A stretch of 64,000 nt of DNA from Brienomyrus brachyistius (GCF_023856365.1 NC_064533.1:29606618-29670617), one strand, 5' to 3'; shown: positions 9,616 through 21,188, counted from the first letter of the stretch. The notes: a model not told the origin generated them from the letters alone. Translations and numbers: made by a program.

Positions 9616-10045
9616 GACGGACAAATAACTCACCTGATCAAACGTTTCCCGTGGCTGTGGTAAAGATACGTGCTCCTCACATTCCATTGTGTTTGATGCT
9701 GTGATAGCAACATGACGGCAAACGATATTAATTAAACTTTACTCAGTGGAAGCGTCTCTATTGAGACAACATGAACGTACTGAATAAATGGTGAGATCTT
9801 GCCTTTTGCTTTCACAGTTCCGTTCGATTATGGCTTGCTCATTTAGATCAATGATTCAAATGGAGATTTGGGAATGACTCACACCTAATCTCTGTTCCAT
9901 ACGGACGCACACGCTACTGTCTTTCCCCCAATATACCAGAATAAATGAGATTTGAATTGATCTCCTAATGCCATGCCAGGTGAGTCAAGGTTGACAGGGT
10001 CCATTGGCTACACTGAAGGAGCAGAAAGCAGCTGCGTCCAGCCTG

Positions 10046-10117
10046 GGTCCCATGGTGCAATGGCCAGCACTCTGGGCTTTGAATCCAGTGATCCGAGTTC
10101 GAGTCTCGGTGGGTCCT
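10046..10117 (+). tRNA. tRNA-Gln (TTG), unit 10
   Basis: U70 class. Confidence 0.82.
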
Positions 10118-10324
10118 TCATCTTAAAACATGCTAGATTCTGTGTGAAGAGACCAGCCGTTCTTCCCCTGAGAGCAAAGGGAAGTGTCTTTGCTGCTTTG
10201 CCCGTTTGGTTCAATTATGCTGCTTCTTCTTGCTCCGATCACCTCAAGCTACCATTCACTTCTGTCTGTCAGCTGTATCATACACAAACTGAAAATATGT
10301 CTCTAAGATTGTACAGGAAGATGA

Positions 10325-10389
10325 GGTCCCATGGTGTAACGGTCAGCACTCTGAATCCAGTAATCCAAGTTCAAATCTCGGTTGGACAT
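10325..10389 (+). pseudogene. tRNA-Gln pseudogene, unit 10
   Basis: Consensus form. Confidence 0.88.
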
Positions 10390-10587
10390 GCCACCTGGAA
10401 GATTACTTACTGCACTCTGCATGCAAGGAACGACAGTTGTCGCCTTAACAACATAGGCTTATGTCTTCTTGCCTGTGTACCCGTTATTTTCTGGATTGTC
10501 TTGCTTCCTCTGGCTCCATTCATCTAAACCTCGAGAACGCTAATATTCCTGCAGCTTGAGTTTGGCGGCTTTATTTGGTTCACGGCT

Positions 10588-10591
10588 GAAA
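10588..10591 (-). terminator. Degraded tRNA-Asp terminator, unit 11
   Basis: Plus-strand GAAA replaces AAAA, so the minus strand reads TTTC. The next minus-strand T4 is near 10292, beyond the antisense of the unit 10 pseudogene. Confidence 0.7.
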
Positions 10592-10602
10592 GTAACAGCA
10601 CA

Positions 10603-10674
10603 CTCCCCGTCAGGGAATCGAACCCCGGTCTCCCGCGTGACAGGTGGGGATACTCACCACTATACTAACGAGGA
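10603..10674 (-). tRNA. tRNA-Asp (GTC), unit 11
   Basis: A30 and U64 variants; its T4 terminator is lost. Confidence 0.85.
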
Positions 10675-11104
10675 GACGGACAAATAACGCACCTGATCAA
10701 ACGTTTCCCGTGGCTGTGGTAAAGATACGTGCTCCTCACATTCCATTGTGTTTGATGCTGTGATAGCAACATGACGGCAAACGATATTAATTAAACTTTA
10801 CTCAGTGGAAGCGTCTCTATTGAGACAACATGAACGTACTGAATAAATGGTGAGATCTTGCCTTTCGCTTTCACAGTTCCGTTCGATTATGGCTTGCTCA
10901 TTTAGATCAATGATTCAAATGGAGATTTGGGAATGACTCACACCTAATCTCTGTTCCATACGGACGCACACGCTACTGTCTTTCCCCCAAAATACCAGAA
11001 TAAATGAGATTTGAATTGATTTCCTAATGCCATGCCAGGTGAGTCAAGGTTGACAGGGTCCATTGGCTACACTGAAGAAGCAGAAAGCAGCTGCGTCCAG
11101 CCTG

Positions 11105-11176
11105 GGTCCCATGGTGCAATGGCCAGCACTCTGGGCTTTGAATCCAGTGATCCGAGTTCGAGTCTCGGTGGGGCCT
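11105..11176 (+). tRNA. tRNA-Gln (TTG), unit 11
   Basis: Consensus copy (G70). Confidence 0.88.
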
Positions 11177-11383
11177 TCATCTTGAAACATGCTAGATTCT
11201 GTGTGAAGAGACCAGCCGTTCTTCCCCTGAGAGCAAAGGGAAGTGTCTTTGCTGCTTTGCCCGTTTGGTTCAATTATGCTGCTTCTTCTTGCTCCGATCA
11301 CCTCAAGCTACCATTCACTTCTGTCTGTCAGCTGTATCATACACAAACTGAAAATATGTCTCTAAGATTGTACAGGAAGATGA

Positions 11384-11448
11384 GGTCCCATGGTGTAACG
11401 GTCAGCACACTGAATCCAGTAATCCAAGTTCAAATCTCGGTTGGACAT
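11384..11448 (+). pseudogene. tRNA-Gln pseudogene, unit 11
   Basis: CACACTG variant. Confidence 0.88.
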
Positions 11449-11661
11449 GCCACCTGGAAGATTACTTACTGCACTCTGCATGCAAGGAACGACAGTTGTC
11501 GCCTTAACAACATAGGCTTATGTCTTCTTGCCTGTGTACCCGTTATTTTCTGGATTGTCTTGCTTCCTCTGGCTCCATTCATCTAAACCTCGAGAACGCT
11601 AATATTCCTGCAGCTTGAGTTTGGCGGCTTTATTTGGTTCACGGCTAAAAGCAGCAGCACA

Positions 11662-11733
11662 CTCCCCGTCAGGGAATCGAACCCCGGTCTCCCGCGTGAC
11701 AGGCGGGGATACTCACCACTATACTAACGAGGA
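11662..11733 (-). tRNA. tRNA-Asp (GTC), unit 12
   Basis: U64 without A30: a mosaic of the two tRNA-Asp types in this part of the array. Confidence 0.92.
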
Positions 11734-12164
11734 GACGGACAAATAACGCACCTGATCAAACGTTTCCCGTGGCTGTGGTAAAGATACGTGCTCCTCACAT
11801 TCCATTGTGTTTGATGCTGTGATAGCAACATGACGGCAAACGATATTAATTAAACTTTACTCAGTGGAAGCGTCTCTATTGAGACAACATGAACGTACTG
11901 AATAAATGGTGAGATCTTGCCTTTTTTCTTTCACAGTTCCGTTCGATTATGGCTTGCTCATTTAGATCAATGATTCAAATGGAGATTTGGGAATGACTCA
12001 CACCTAATCTCTGTTCCATACGGACGCACACGCTACTGTCTTTCCCCCAATATACCAGAATAAATGAGATTTGAATTGATCTCCTAATGCCATGCCAGGT
12101 GAGTCAAGGTTGACAGGGTCCATTGGCTACACTGAAGGAGCAGAAAGCAGCTGCGTCCAGCCTG

Positions 12165-12236
12165 GGTCCCATGGTGCAATGGCCAGCACTCTGGGCTTTG
12201 AATTCAGTGATCCGAGTTCGAGTCTCGGTGGGTCCT
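12165..12236 (+). tRNA. tRNA-Gln (TTG), unit 12
   Basis: U40 and U70 (type b). Confidence 0.8.
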
Positions 12237-12443
12237 TCATCTTAAAACATGCTAGATTCTGTGTGAAGAGACCAGCCGTTCTTCCCCTGAGAGCAAAGGG
12301 AAGTGTCTTTGCTGCTTTGCCCGTTTGGTTCAATTATGCTGCTTCTTCTTGCTCCGATCACCTCAAGCTACCATTCACTTCTGTCTGTCAGCTGTATCAT
12401 ACACAAACTGAAAATATGTCTCTAAGATTGTACAGGAAGATGA

Positions 12444-12508
12444 GGTCCCATGGTGTAACGGTCAGCACTCTGAATCCAGTAATCCAAGTTCAAATCTCGG
12501 TTGGACAT
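12444..12508 (+). pseudogene. tRNA-Gln pseudogene, unit 12
   Basis: Consensus form. Confidence 0.88.
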
Positions 12509-12706
12509 GCCACCTGGAAGATTACTTACTGCACTCTGCATGCAAGGAACGACAGTTGTCGCCTTAACAACATAGGCTTATGTCTTCTTGCCTGTGTACC
12601 CGTTATTTTCTGGATTGTCTTGCTTCCTCTGGCTCCATTCATCTAAACCTCGAGAACGCTAATATTCCTGCAGCTTGAGTTTGGCGGCTTTATTTGGTTC
12701 ACGGCT

Positions 12707-12710
12707 AGAA
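12707..12710 (-). terminator. Degraded tRNA-Asp terminator, unit 13
   Basis: Plus-strand AGAA replaces AAAA (minus strand TTCT). Confidence 0.7.
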
Positions 12711-12721
12711 GTAACAGCACA

Positions 12722-12793
12722 CTCCCCGTCGGGGAATCGAACCCCGGTCTCCCGCGTGACAGGCGGGGATACTCACCACTATACTAACGAGGA
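12722..12793 (-). tRNA. tRNA-Asp (GTC), unit 13
   Basis: Consensus gene body with a broken T4 terminator. Confidence 0.92.
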
Positions 12794-13223
12794 GACGGAC
12801 AAATAACGCACCTGATCAAACGTTTCCCGTGGCTGTGGTAAAGATACGTGGTCCTCACATTCCATTGTGTTTGATGCTGTGATAGCAACATGACGGCAAA
12901 CGATATTAATTAAACTTTACTCAGTGGAAGCGTCTCTATTGAGACAACATGAACGTACTGAATAAATGGTGAGATCTTGCCTTTCGCTTTCACAGTTCCG
13001 TTCGATTATGGCTTGCTCATTTAGATCAATGATTCAAATGGAGATTTGGGAATGACTCACACCTAATCTCTGTTCCATACGGACGCACACGCTACTGTCT
13101 TTCCCCCAAAATACCAGAATAAATGAGATTTGAATTGATTTCCTAATGCCATGCCAGGTGAGTCAAGGTTGACAGGGTCCATTGGCTACACTGAAGAAGC
13201 AGAAAGCAGCTGCGTCCAGCCTG

Positions 13224-13295
13224 GGTCCCATGGTGCAATGGCCAGCACTCTGGGCTTTGAATCCAGTGATCCGAGTTCGAGTCTCGGTGGGGCCT
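13224..13295 (+). tRNA. tRNA-Gln (TTG), unit 13
   Basis: Consensus copy (G70). Confidence 0.88.
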
Positions 13296-13502
13296 TCATC
13301 TTGAAACATGCTAGATTCTGTGTGAAGAGACCAGCCGTTCTTCCCCTGAGAGCAAAGGGAAGTGTCTTTGCTGCTTTGCCCGTTTGGTTCAATTATGCTG
13401 CTTCTTCTTGCTCCGATCACCTCAAGCTACCATTCACTTCTGTCTGTCAGCTGTATCATACACAAACTGAAAATATGTCTCTAAGATTGTACAGGAAGAT
13501 GA

Positions 13503-13567
13503 GGTCCCATGGTGTAACGTTCAGCACTCTGAATCCAGTAATCCAAGTTCAAATCTCGGTTGAACAT
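13503..13567 (+). pseudogene. tRNA-Gln pseudogene, unit 13
   Basis: Has AACGTTCAG in the D loop and TTGAACAT at the acceptor 3' strand (an extra C.A mismatch). Confidence 0.88.
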
Positions 13568-13780
13568 GCCACCTGGAAGATTACTTACTGCACTCTGCAT
13601 GCAAGGAACGACAGTTGTCGCCTTAACAACATAGGCTTATGTCTTCTTGCCTGTGTACCCGTTATTTTCTGGATTGTCTTGCTTCCTCTGGCTCCATTCA
13701 TCTAAACCTCGAGAACACTAATATTCCTGCAGCTTGAGTTTGGCGGCTTTATTTGGTTCACGGCTAAAAGCAACAGCACA

Positions 13781-13852
13781 CTCCCCGTCGGGGAATCGAA
13801 CCCCGGTCTCCCGCGTGACAGGCGGGGATACTCACCACTATACTAACGAGGA
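13781..13852 (-). tRNA. tRNA-Asp (GTC), unit 14
   Basis: Consensus copy. Confidence 0.95.
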
Positions 13853-14282
13853 GACGGACAAAAAACGCACCTGATCAAACGTTTCCCGTGGCTGTGGTAA
13901 AGATACGTGCTCCTCACATTCCATTGTGTTTGATGCTGTGATAGCAACATGACGGCAAACGATATTAATTAAACTTTACTCAGTGGAAGCGTCTCTATTG
14001 AGACAACATGAACGTACTGAATAAATGGTGAGATCTTGTCTTTCGCTTTCACAGTTCCGTTCGATTATGGCTTGCTCATTTAGATCAATGATTCAAATGG
14101 AGATTTGGGAATGACTCACACCTAATCTCTGTTCCATACGGATGCACACGCTACTGTCTTTCCCCCAATATACCAGAATAAAAGAGATTTGAATTGATCT
14201 CCTAATGCCATGCCAGGTGAGTCAAGGTTGACAGGGTCCATTGGCTACACTGAAGAAGCAGAAAGCAGCTGCGTCCAGCCTG

Positions 14283-14354
14283 GGTCCCATGGTGCAATGG
14301 CCAGCACTCTGGGCTTTGAATCCAGTGATCCGAGTTCGAGTCTCGATGGGGCCT
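14283..14354 (+). tRNA. tRNA-Gln (TTG), unit 14
   Basis: A65, giving a C49.A65 mismatch in the T stem (CTCGATGG). Confidence 0.75.
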
Positions 14355-14561
14355 TCATCTTAAAACATGCTAGATTCTGTGTGAAGAGACCAGCCGTTCT
14401 TCCCCTGAGAGCAAAGGGAAGTGTCTTTGCTGCTTTGCCCGTTTGGTTCAATTATGCTGCTTCTTCTTGCTCCGATCACCTCAAGCTACCATTCACTTCT
14501 GTCTGTCAGCTGTATCATACACAAACTGAAAATATGTCTCTAAGATTGTACAGGAAGATGA

Positions 14562-14626
14562 GGTCCCATGGTGTAACGGTCAGCACTCTGAATCCAGTAA
14601 TCCAAGTTCAATTCTCGGTTGGACAT
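14562..14626 (+). pseudogene. tRNA-Gln pseudogene, unit 14
   Basis: T loop reads TTCAATT instead of TTCAAAT. Confidence 0.88.
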
Positions 14627-14839
14627 GCCACCTGGAAGATTACTTACTGCACTCTGCATGCAAGGAACGACAGTTGTCGCCTTAACAACATAGGCTTATG
14701 TCTTCTTGCCTGTGTACCCGTTATTTTCTGGATTGTCTTGGTTCCTCTGGCTCCATTCATCTAAACCTAGAGAACGCTAATATTCCTGCAGCTTGAGTTT
14801 GGCGGCTTTATTTGGTTCACGGCTAAAAGCAACTGCACA

Positions 14840-14911
14840 CTCCCCGTCGGGGAATCGAACCCCGGTCTCCCGCGTGACAGGCGGGGATACTCACCACTAT
14901 ACTAACGAGGA
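14840..14911 (-). tRNA. tRNA-Asp (GTC), unit 15
   Basis: Consensus gene body. The 5' flank has the GACACGG and GATACTGCTCC variants shared with units 29 and 34. Confidence 0.95.
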
Positions 14912-15340
14912 CACGGACAAATAACGCACCTGATCAAACGTTTCCCGTGGCTGTGGTAAAGATACTGCTCCTCACATTCCATTGTGTTTCATGCTGTGAT
15001 AGCAACATGACGGCAAACGATATTAATTAAACTTTACTCAGTGGAAGCGTCTCTATTGAGACAACATGAACGTACTGAATAAATGGTGAGATCTTGCCTT
15101 TCGCTTTTACAGTTCCGTTCGATTATGGCTTGCTCATTTAGATTAATGATTCAAATGGAGATTTGGGAATGACTCACACCTAATCTCTGTTCCATACGGA
15201 CGCACACGCTACTGTCTTTCCCCCAATATACCAGAATAAATGAGATTTGAATTGATCTCCTAATGCCATGCCAGGTGAGTCAAGGTTGACAGGGTCCATT
15301 GGCTACACTGAAGAAGCAGAATGCAGCTGCGTCCAGCCTG

Positions 15341-15412
15341 GGTCCCATGGTGCAATGGCCAGCACTCTGGGCTTTGAAACCAGTGATCCGAGTTCGAGTC
15401 TCGGTGGGGCCT
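15341..15412 (+). tRNA. tRNA-Gln (TTG), unit 15
   Basis: A39, giving a G31.A39 mismatch next to the anticodon loop. Confidence 0.75.
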
Positions 15413-15619
15413 TCATCTTAAAACATGCTAGATTCTGTGTGAAGAGACCAGCCGTTCTTCCCCTGAGAGCAAAGGGAAGTGTCTTTGCTGCTTTGCCCGT
15501 TTGGTTCAATTATGCTGCTTCTTCTTGCTCCGATCACCTCAAGCTACCATTCACTTCTGTCTGTCAGCTGTATCATACACAAACTGAAAATATGTCTCTA
15601 AGATTGTACAGGAAGATGA

Positions 15620-15684
15620 GGTCCCATGGTGTAACGGTCAGCACTCTGAATCCAGTAATCCAAGTTCAAATCTCAGTTGGACAT
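15620..15684 (+). pseudogene. tRNA-Gln pseudogene, unit 15
   Basis: CTCAGTT instead of CTCGGTT in the T stem, a CpG-type change. Confidence 0.88.
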
Positions 15685-15897
15685 GCCACCTGGAAGATTA
15701 ATTACTGCACTCTGCGTGCAAGGAACGACAGTTGTCGCCTTAACAACATAGGCTTATGTCTTCTTGCCTGTGTACCCGTTATTTTCTGGATTGTCTTGGT
15801 TCCTCTGGCTCCATTCATCTAAACCTAGAGAACGCTAATATTCCTGCAGCTTGAGTTTGGCGGCTTTATTTGGTTCACGGCTAAAAGCAACTGCACA

Positions 15898-15969
15898 CTC
15901 CCCGTCGGGGAATCGAACCCCGGTCTCCCGCGTGACAGGTGGGGATACTCACCACTATACTAACGAGGA
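15898..15969 (-). tRNA. tRNA-Asp (GTC), unit 16
   Basis: A30 only (A30.C40 mismatch). Confidence 0.9.
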
Positions 15970-16399
15970 GACGGACAAATAACGCACCTGATCAAACGTT
16001 TCCCGTGGCTGTGGTAAAGATACGTGCTCCTCACATTCCATTGTGTTTGATGCTGTGATAGCAACATGACGGCAAACGATATTAATTAAACTTTACTCAG
16101 TGGAAGCGTCTCTATTGAGACAACATGAACGTACTGAATAAATGGTGAGATCTTGTCTTTCGCTTTCACAGTTCCGTTCGATTATGGCTTGCTCATTTAG
16201 ATCAATGATTCAAATGGAGATTTGGGAATGACTCACACCTAATCTCTGTTCCATACGGACGCACACGCTACTGTCTTTCCCCCAATATACCAGAATAAAA
16301 GAGATTTGAATTGATCTCCTAATGCCATGCCAGGTGAGTCAAGGTTGACAGGGTCCATTGGCTACACTGAAGAAGCAGAAAGCAGCTGCGTCCAGCCTG

Positions 16400-16471
16400 G
16401 GTCCCATGGTGCAATGGCCAGCACTCTGGGCTTTGAATCCAGTGTTCCGAGTTCGAGTCTCGATGGGGCCT
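16400..16471 (+). tRNA. tRNA-Gln (TTG), unit 16
   Basis: A65 (C49.A65 mismatch) and a variable-region change, GTGTTCC instead of GTGATCC. Confidence 0.72.
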
Positions 16472-16678
16472 TCATCTTAAAACATGCTAGATTCTGTGTG
16501 AAGAGACCAGCCGTTCTTCCCCTGAGAGCAAAGGGAAGTGTCTTTGCTGCTTTGCCTGATTGGTTCAATTACGCTGCTTCTTCTTGCTCCGATCACCTCA
16601 AGCTACCATTCACTTCTATCTGTCAGCTGTATCATACACAAACTGAAAATATGTCTCTAAGATTGTACAGGAAGATGA

Positions 16679-16743
16679 GGTCCCATGGTGTAACGGTCAG
16701 CACTCTGAATCCAGTAATCCAAGTTCAAATCTCGGTTGGACAT
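16679..16743 (+). pseudogene. tRNA-Gln pseudogene, unit 16
   Basis: Consensus form. The spacer to the right has the CCTCAAC/GGCTAATG pair shared only with unit 18. Confidence 0.88.
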
Positions 16744-16956
16744 GCCACCTGGAAGATTAATTACTGCACTCTGCATGCAAGGAACGACAGTTGTCGCCTC
16801 AACAACATAGGCTAATGTCTTCTTGCCTGTGTACCCGTTATTTTCTGGATTGTCTTGCTTCCTCTGGCTCCATTCATCTAAACCTAGAGAACGCTAATAT
16901 TCCTGCAGCTTGAGTTTGGTGGCTTTATTTGGTTCACGGCTAAAAGCAACTGCACA

Positions 16957-17028
16957 CTCCCCGTCGGGGAATCGAACCCCGGTCTCCCGCGTGACAGGCG
17001 GGGATACTCACCACTATACTAACGAGGA
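16957..17028 (-). tRNA. tRNA-Asp (GTC), unit 17
   Basis: Consensus copy. Confidence 0.95.
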
Positions 17029-17458
17029 GACGGACAAATAACGCACCTGATCAAACGTTTCCCGTGGCTGTGGTAAAGATACGTGCTCCTCACATTCCAT
17101 TGTGTTTGATGCTGTGATAGCAACATGACGGCAAACGATATTAATTAAACTTTACTCAGTGGAAGCGTCTCTATTGAGACAACATGAACGTACTGAATAA
17201 ATGGTGAGATCTTGCCTTTCGCTTTTACAGTTCCGTTCGATTATGGCTTGCTCATTTAGATCAATGATTCAAATGGAGATTTGGGAATGACTCACACCTA
17301 ATCTCTGTTCCATACGGACGCACACGCTACTGTCTTTCCCCCAATATACCAGAATAAATGAGATTTGAATTGATTTCCTAATGCCATGCCAGGTGAGTCA
17401 AGGTTGACAGGGTCCATTGGCTACACTGAAGAAGCAGAAAGCAGCTGCATCCAGCCTG

Positions 17459-17530
17459 GGTCCCATGGTGCAATGGCCAGCACTCTGGGCTTTGAATCCA
17501 GTGATCCGAGTTCGAGTCTCGGTGGGTCCT
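17459..17530 (+). tRNA. tRNA-Gln (TTG), unit 17
   Basis: U70, outside the main U70 zone (units 2-12), suggesting conversion or transfer of a segment. Confidence 0.82.
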
Positions 17531-17737
17531 TCATCTTGAAACATGCTAGATTCTGTGTGAAGAGACCAGCCGTTCTTCCCCTGAGAGCAAAGGGAAGTGT
17601 CTTTGCTGCTTTGCCCGTTTGGTTCAATTATGCTGCTTCGTCTTGCTCCTATCACCTCAAGCTACCATTCACTTCTGTCTGTCAGCTGTATCATACACAA
17701 ACTGAAAATATGTCTCTAAGATTGTACAGGAAGATGA

Positions 17738-17802
17738 GGTCCCATGGTGTAACGGTCAGCACTCTGAATCCAGTAATCCAAGTTCAAATCTCGGTTGGAC
17801 AT
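17738..17802 (+). pseudogene. tRNA-Gln pseudogene, unit 17
   Basis: Consensus form. Confidence 0.88.
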
Positions 17803-18015
17803 GCCACCTGGAAAATTACTTACTGCACTCTGCATGCAAGGAACGACAGTTGTCGCCTTAACAACATAGGCTTATGTCTTCTTGCCTGTGTACCCGTTAT
17901 TTTCTGGATTGTCTTGCTTCCTCTGGCTCCATTCATCTAAACCTCGAGAACGCTAATATTCCTGCAGCTTGAGTTTGGCGGCTTTATTTGGCTCACGGCT
18001 AAAAGTAACAGCACA

Positions 18016-18087
18016 CTCCCCGTCGGGGAATCGAACCCCGGTCTCCCACGTGACAGGCGGGGATACTCACCACTATACTAACGAGGA
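18016..18087 (-). tRNA. tRNA-Asp (GTC), unit 18
   Basis: U40 (G30.U40 wobble), a CpG-type change. Confidence 0.9.
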
Positions 18088-18517
18088 GACGGACAAATAA
18101 CTCACCTGATCAAACGTTTCCCGTGGCTGTGGTAAAGATACGTGCTCCTCACATTCCATTGTGTTTGATACTGTGATAGCAACATGACGGCAAACGATAT
18201 TAATTAAACTTTACTCAGTGGAAGCGTCTCTATTGAGACAACATGAACGTACTGAATAAATGGTGAGATCTTGCCTTTTGCTTTCACAGTTCCGTTCGAT
18301 TATGGCTTGCTCATTTAGATCAATGATTCAAATGGAGATTTGGGAATGACTCACACCTAATCTCTGTTCCATACGGACGCACACGCTACTGTCTTTCCCC
18401 CAATATACCAGAATAAATGAGATTTGAATTGATCTCCTAATGCCATGCCAGGTGAGTCAAGGTTGACAGGGTCCATTGGCTACACTGAAGAAGCAGAAAG
18501 CAGCTGCGTCCAGCCTG

Positions 18518-18589
18518 GGTCCCATGGTGCAATGGCCAGCACTCTGGGCTTTGAAACCAGTGATCCGAGTTCGAGTCTCGGTGGGGCCT
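18518..18589 (+). tRNA. tRNA-Gln (TTG), unit 18
   Basis: A39 (G31.A39 mismatch), as in unit 15. Confidence 0.75.
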
Positions 18590-18796
18590 TCATCTTAAAA
18601 CATGCTAGATTCTGTGTGAAGAGACCAGCCATTCTTCCCCTGAGAGCAAAGGGAAGTGTCTTTGCTGCTTTGCCCGTTTGGTTCAATTATGCTGCTTCTT
18701 CTTGCTCCGATCACCTCAAGCTACCATTCACTTCTGTCTGTCAGCTGTATCATACACAAACTGAAAATATGTCTCTAAGATTGTACAGGAAGATGA

Positions 18797-18861
18797 GGTC
18801 CCATGGTGTAACGGTCAGCACTCTGAATCCAGTAATCCAAGTTCAAATCTCGGTTGGACAT
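18797..18861 (+). pseudogene. tRNA-Gln pseudogene, unit 18
   Basis: Consensus form. Confidence 0.88.
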
Positions 18862-19074
18862 GCCACCTGGAAGATTACTTACTGCACTCTGCATGCAAGG
18901 AACGACAGTTGTCGCCTCAACAACATAGGCTAATGTCTTCTTGCCTGTGTACCCGTTATTTTCTGGATTGTCTTGCTTCCTCTGGCTCCATTCATCTAAA
19001 CCTAGAGAACGCTAATATTCCTGCAGCTTGAGTTTGGTGGCTTTATTTGGTTCACGGCTAAAAGCAACTGCACA

Positions 19075-19146
19075 CTCCCCGTTGGGGAATCGAACCCCGG
19101 TCTCCCGCGTGACAGGCGGGGATACTCACCACTATACTAACGAGGA
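19075..19146 (-). tRNA. tRNA-Asp (GTC), unit 19
   Basis: A65, giving a C49.A65 mismatch in the T stem. Confidence 0.85.
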
Positions 19147-19576
19147 GACGGACAAATAAGGCACCTGATCAAACGTTTCCCGTGGCTGTGGTAAAGATAC
19201 GTGCTCCTCACATTCCATTGTGTTTGATGCTGTGATAGCAACATGACGGCAAACGATATTAATTAAACTTTACTCAGTGGAAGCGTCTCTATTGAGACAA
19301 CATGAACATACTGAATAAATGGTGAGATCTTGCCTTTCGCTTTTACAGTTCCGTTCGATTATGGCTTGCTCATTTAGATCAATGATTCAAATGGAGATTT
19401 GGGAATGACTCACACCTAATCTCTGTTCCATACGGACGCACACGCTACTGTCTTTCCCCCAATATACCAGAATAAATGAGATTTGAATTGATCTCCTAAT
19501 GCCATGCCAGGTGAGTCAAGGTTGACAGGGTCCATTGGCTACACTGAAGAAGCAGAATGCAGCTGCGTCCAGCCTG

Positions 19577-19648
19577 GGTCCCATGGTGCAATGGCCAGCA
19601 CTCTGGGCTTTGAATCCAGTGATCCGAGTTCGAGTCTCGGTGGGGCCT
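19577..19648 (+). tRNA. tRNA-Gln (TTG), unit 19
   Basis: Consensus copy; first unit with CTTCGTC directly after the gene. Confidence 0.88.
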
Positions 19649-19855
19649 TCGTCTTAAAACATGCTAGATTCTGTGTGAAGAGACCAGCCGTTCTTCCCCT
19701 GAGAGCAAAGGGAAGTGTCTTTGCTGCTTTGCCTGTTTGGTTCAATTATGCTGCTTCTTCTTGCTCCGATCACCTCAAGCTACCATTCACTTCTGTCTGT
19801 CAGCTGTATCATACACAAACTGAAAATATGTCTCTAAGATTGTACAGGAAGATGA

Positions 19856-19920
19856 GGTCCCATGGTGTAACGGTCAGCACTCTGAATCCAGTAATCCAAG
19901 TTCAAATCTCGGTTGGACAT
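19856..19920 (+). pseudogene. tRNA-Gln pseudogene, unit 19
   Basis: Consensus form. Confidence 0.88.
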
Positions 19921-20133
19921 GCCACCTGGAAGATTACTTACTGCACTCTGCATGCAAGGAACGACAGTTGTCGCCTTAACAACATAGGCTTATGTCTTCT
20001 TGCCTGTGTACCCGTTATTTTCTGGATTGTCTTGCTTCCTCTGGCTCCATTCATCTAAACCTCGAGAACGCTAATATTCCTGCAGCTTGAGTTTGGCGGC
20101 TTTATTTGGTTCACGGCTAAAAGCAACAGCACA

Positions 20134-20205
20134 CTCCCCGACGGGGAATCGAACCCCGGTCTCCCGCGTGACAGGCGGGGATACTCACCAATATACTAAC
20201 GAGGA
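20134..20205 (-). tRNA. tRNA-Asp (GTC), unit 20
   Basis: U66 (U7.U66 mismatch) and G15 to U in the A-box/D-loop region. Two changes at important sites make it a candidate decaying copy. Confidence 0.75.
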
Positions 20206-20635
20206 GACGGACAAATAACGCACCTGATCAAACGTTTCCCGTGGCTATGATAAAGATACGTGCTCCTCACATTCCATTGTGTTTGATGCTGTGATAGCAA
20301 CATGACGGCAAACGATATTAATTAAACTTTACTCAGTGGAAGCGTCTCTATTGAGACAACATGAACGTACTGAATAAATGGTGAGATCTTGTCTTTCGCT
20401 TTCACAGTTCCGTTCGATTATGGCTTGCTCATTTAGATCAATTATTCAAATGGAGATTTGGGAATGACTCACACCTAATTTCTGTTCCATACGGACGCAC
20501 ACGCTACTGTCTTTCCCCCAATATACCAGAATAAATGAGATTTGAATTGATCTCCTAATGTCATGCCAGGTGAGTCAAGGTTGACAGGGTCTATTGGCTA
20601 CACTGAAGGAGCAGAAAGCAGCCGCGTCCAGCCTG

Positions 20636-20707
20636 GGTCCCATGGTGCAATGGCCAGCACTCTGGGCTTTGAATACAGTGATCTGAGTTCGAGTCTCGGT
20701 GGGGCCT
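20636..20707 (+). tRNA. tRNA-Gln (TTG), unit 20
   Basis: A40 (G30.A40 mismatch) and U50 (U50.G64 wobble). Confidence 0.72.
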
Positions 20708-20914
20708 TCATCTTCAAACATGCTAGATTCTGTGTGAAGACACCAGCCGTTCTTCCCCTGAGAGCAAAGGGAAGTGTCTTTGCTGCTTTGCCCGTTTGGT
20801 TCAATTATGCTGCTTCTTCTTGCTCCGATCACCTCAAGCTACCATTCACTTCTGTCTGTCAGCTGTATCATACACAAACTGAAAATATGTCTCTAAGATT
20901 GTACAGGAAGATGA

Positions 20915-20979
20915 GGTCCCATGGTGTAACGGTCAGCACTCTGAATCCAGTAATCCAAGTTCAAATCTCGGTTGGACAT
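20915..20979 (+). pseudogene. tRNA-Gln pseudogene, unit 20
   Basis: Consensus form. Confidence 0.88.
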
Positions 20980-21183
20980 GCCACCTGGAAAATTACTTAC
21001 TGCACTCTGCATGCAAGGAACGACAGTTGTCGCCTTAACAACATAGGCTTATGTCTTCTTGCCTGTGTACCCGTTATTTTCTGGATTGTTTTGCTTCCTC
21101 TGGCTCCATTCATCTAAACCTCGAGAACGCTAATATTCCTGCAGCTTGAGTTTGGCGGCTCTATTTGGTTCACGGCTAAAAGC

Positions 21184-21188
21184 AAAAA
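21184..21188 (-). terminator. Extra T5 terminator, unit 21 tRNA-Asp
   Basis: Five A on the plus strand, 4 nt from the gene end, in addition to the usual T4 further on. Confidence 0.75.

Larger units (their letters stand above)
7410..10587. repeat. Higher-order a-b-c trimer, units 8-10
   Basis: Repeats the a-b-c order of units 5-7: type a (unit 8), T6/U40/U70 (unit 9), CCTTTTGC with ATAACTCACC (unit 10). It lacks the 8-bp deletion of unit 7. Confidence 0.8.
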
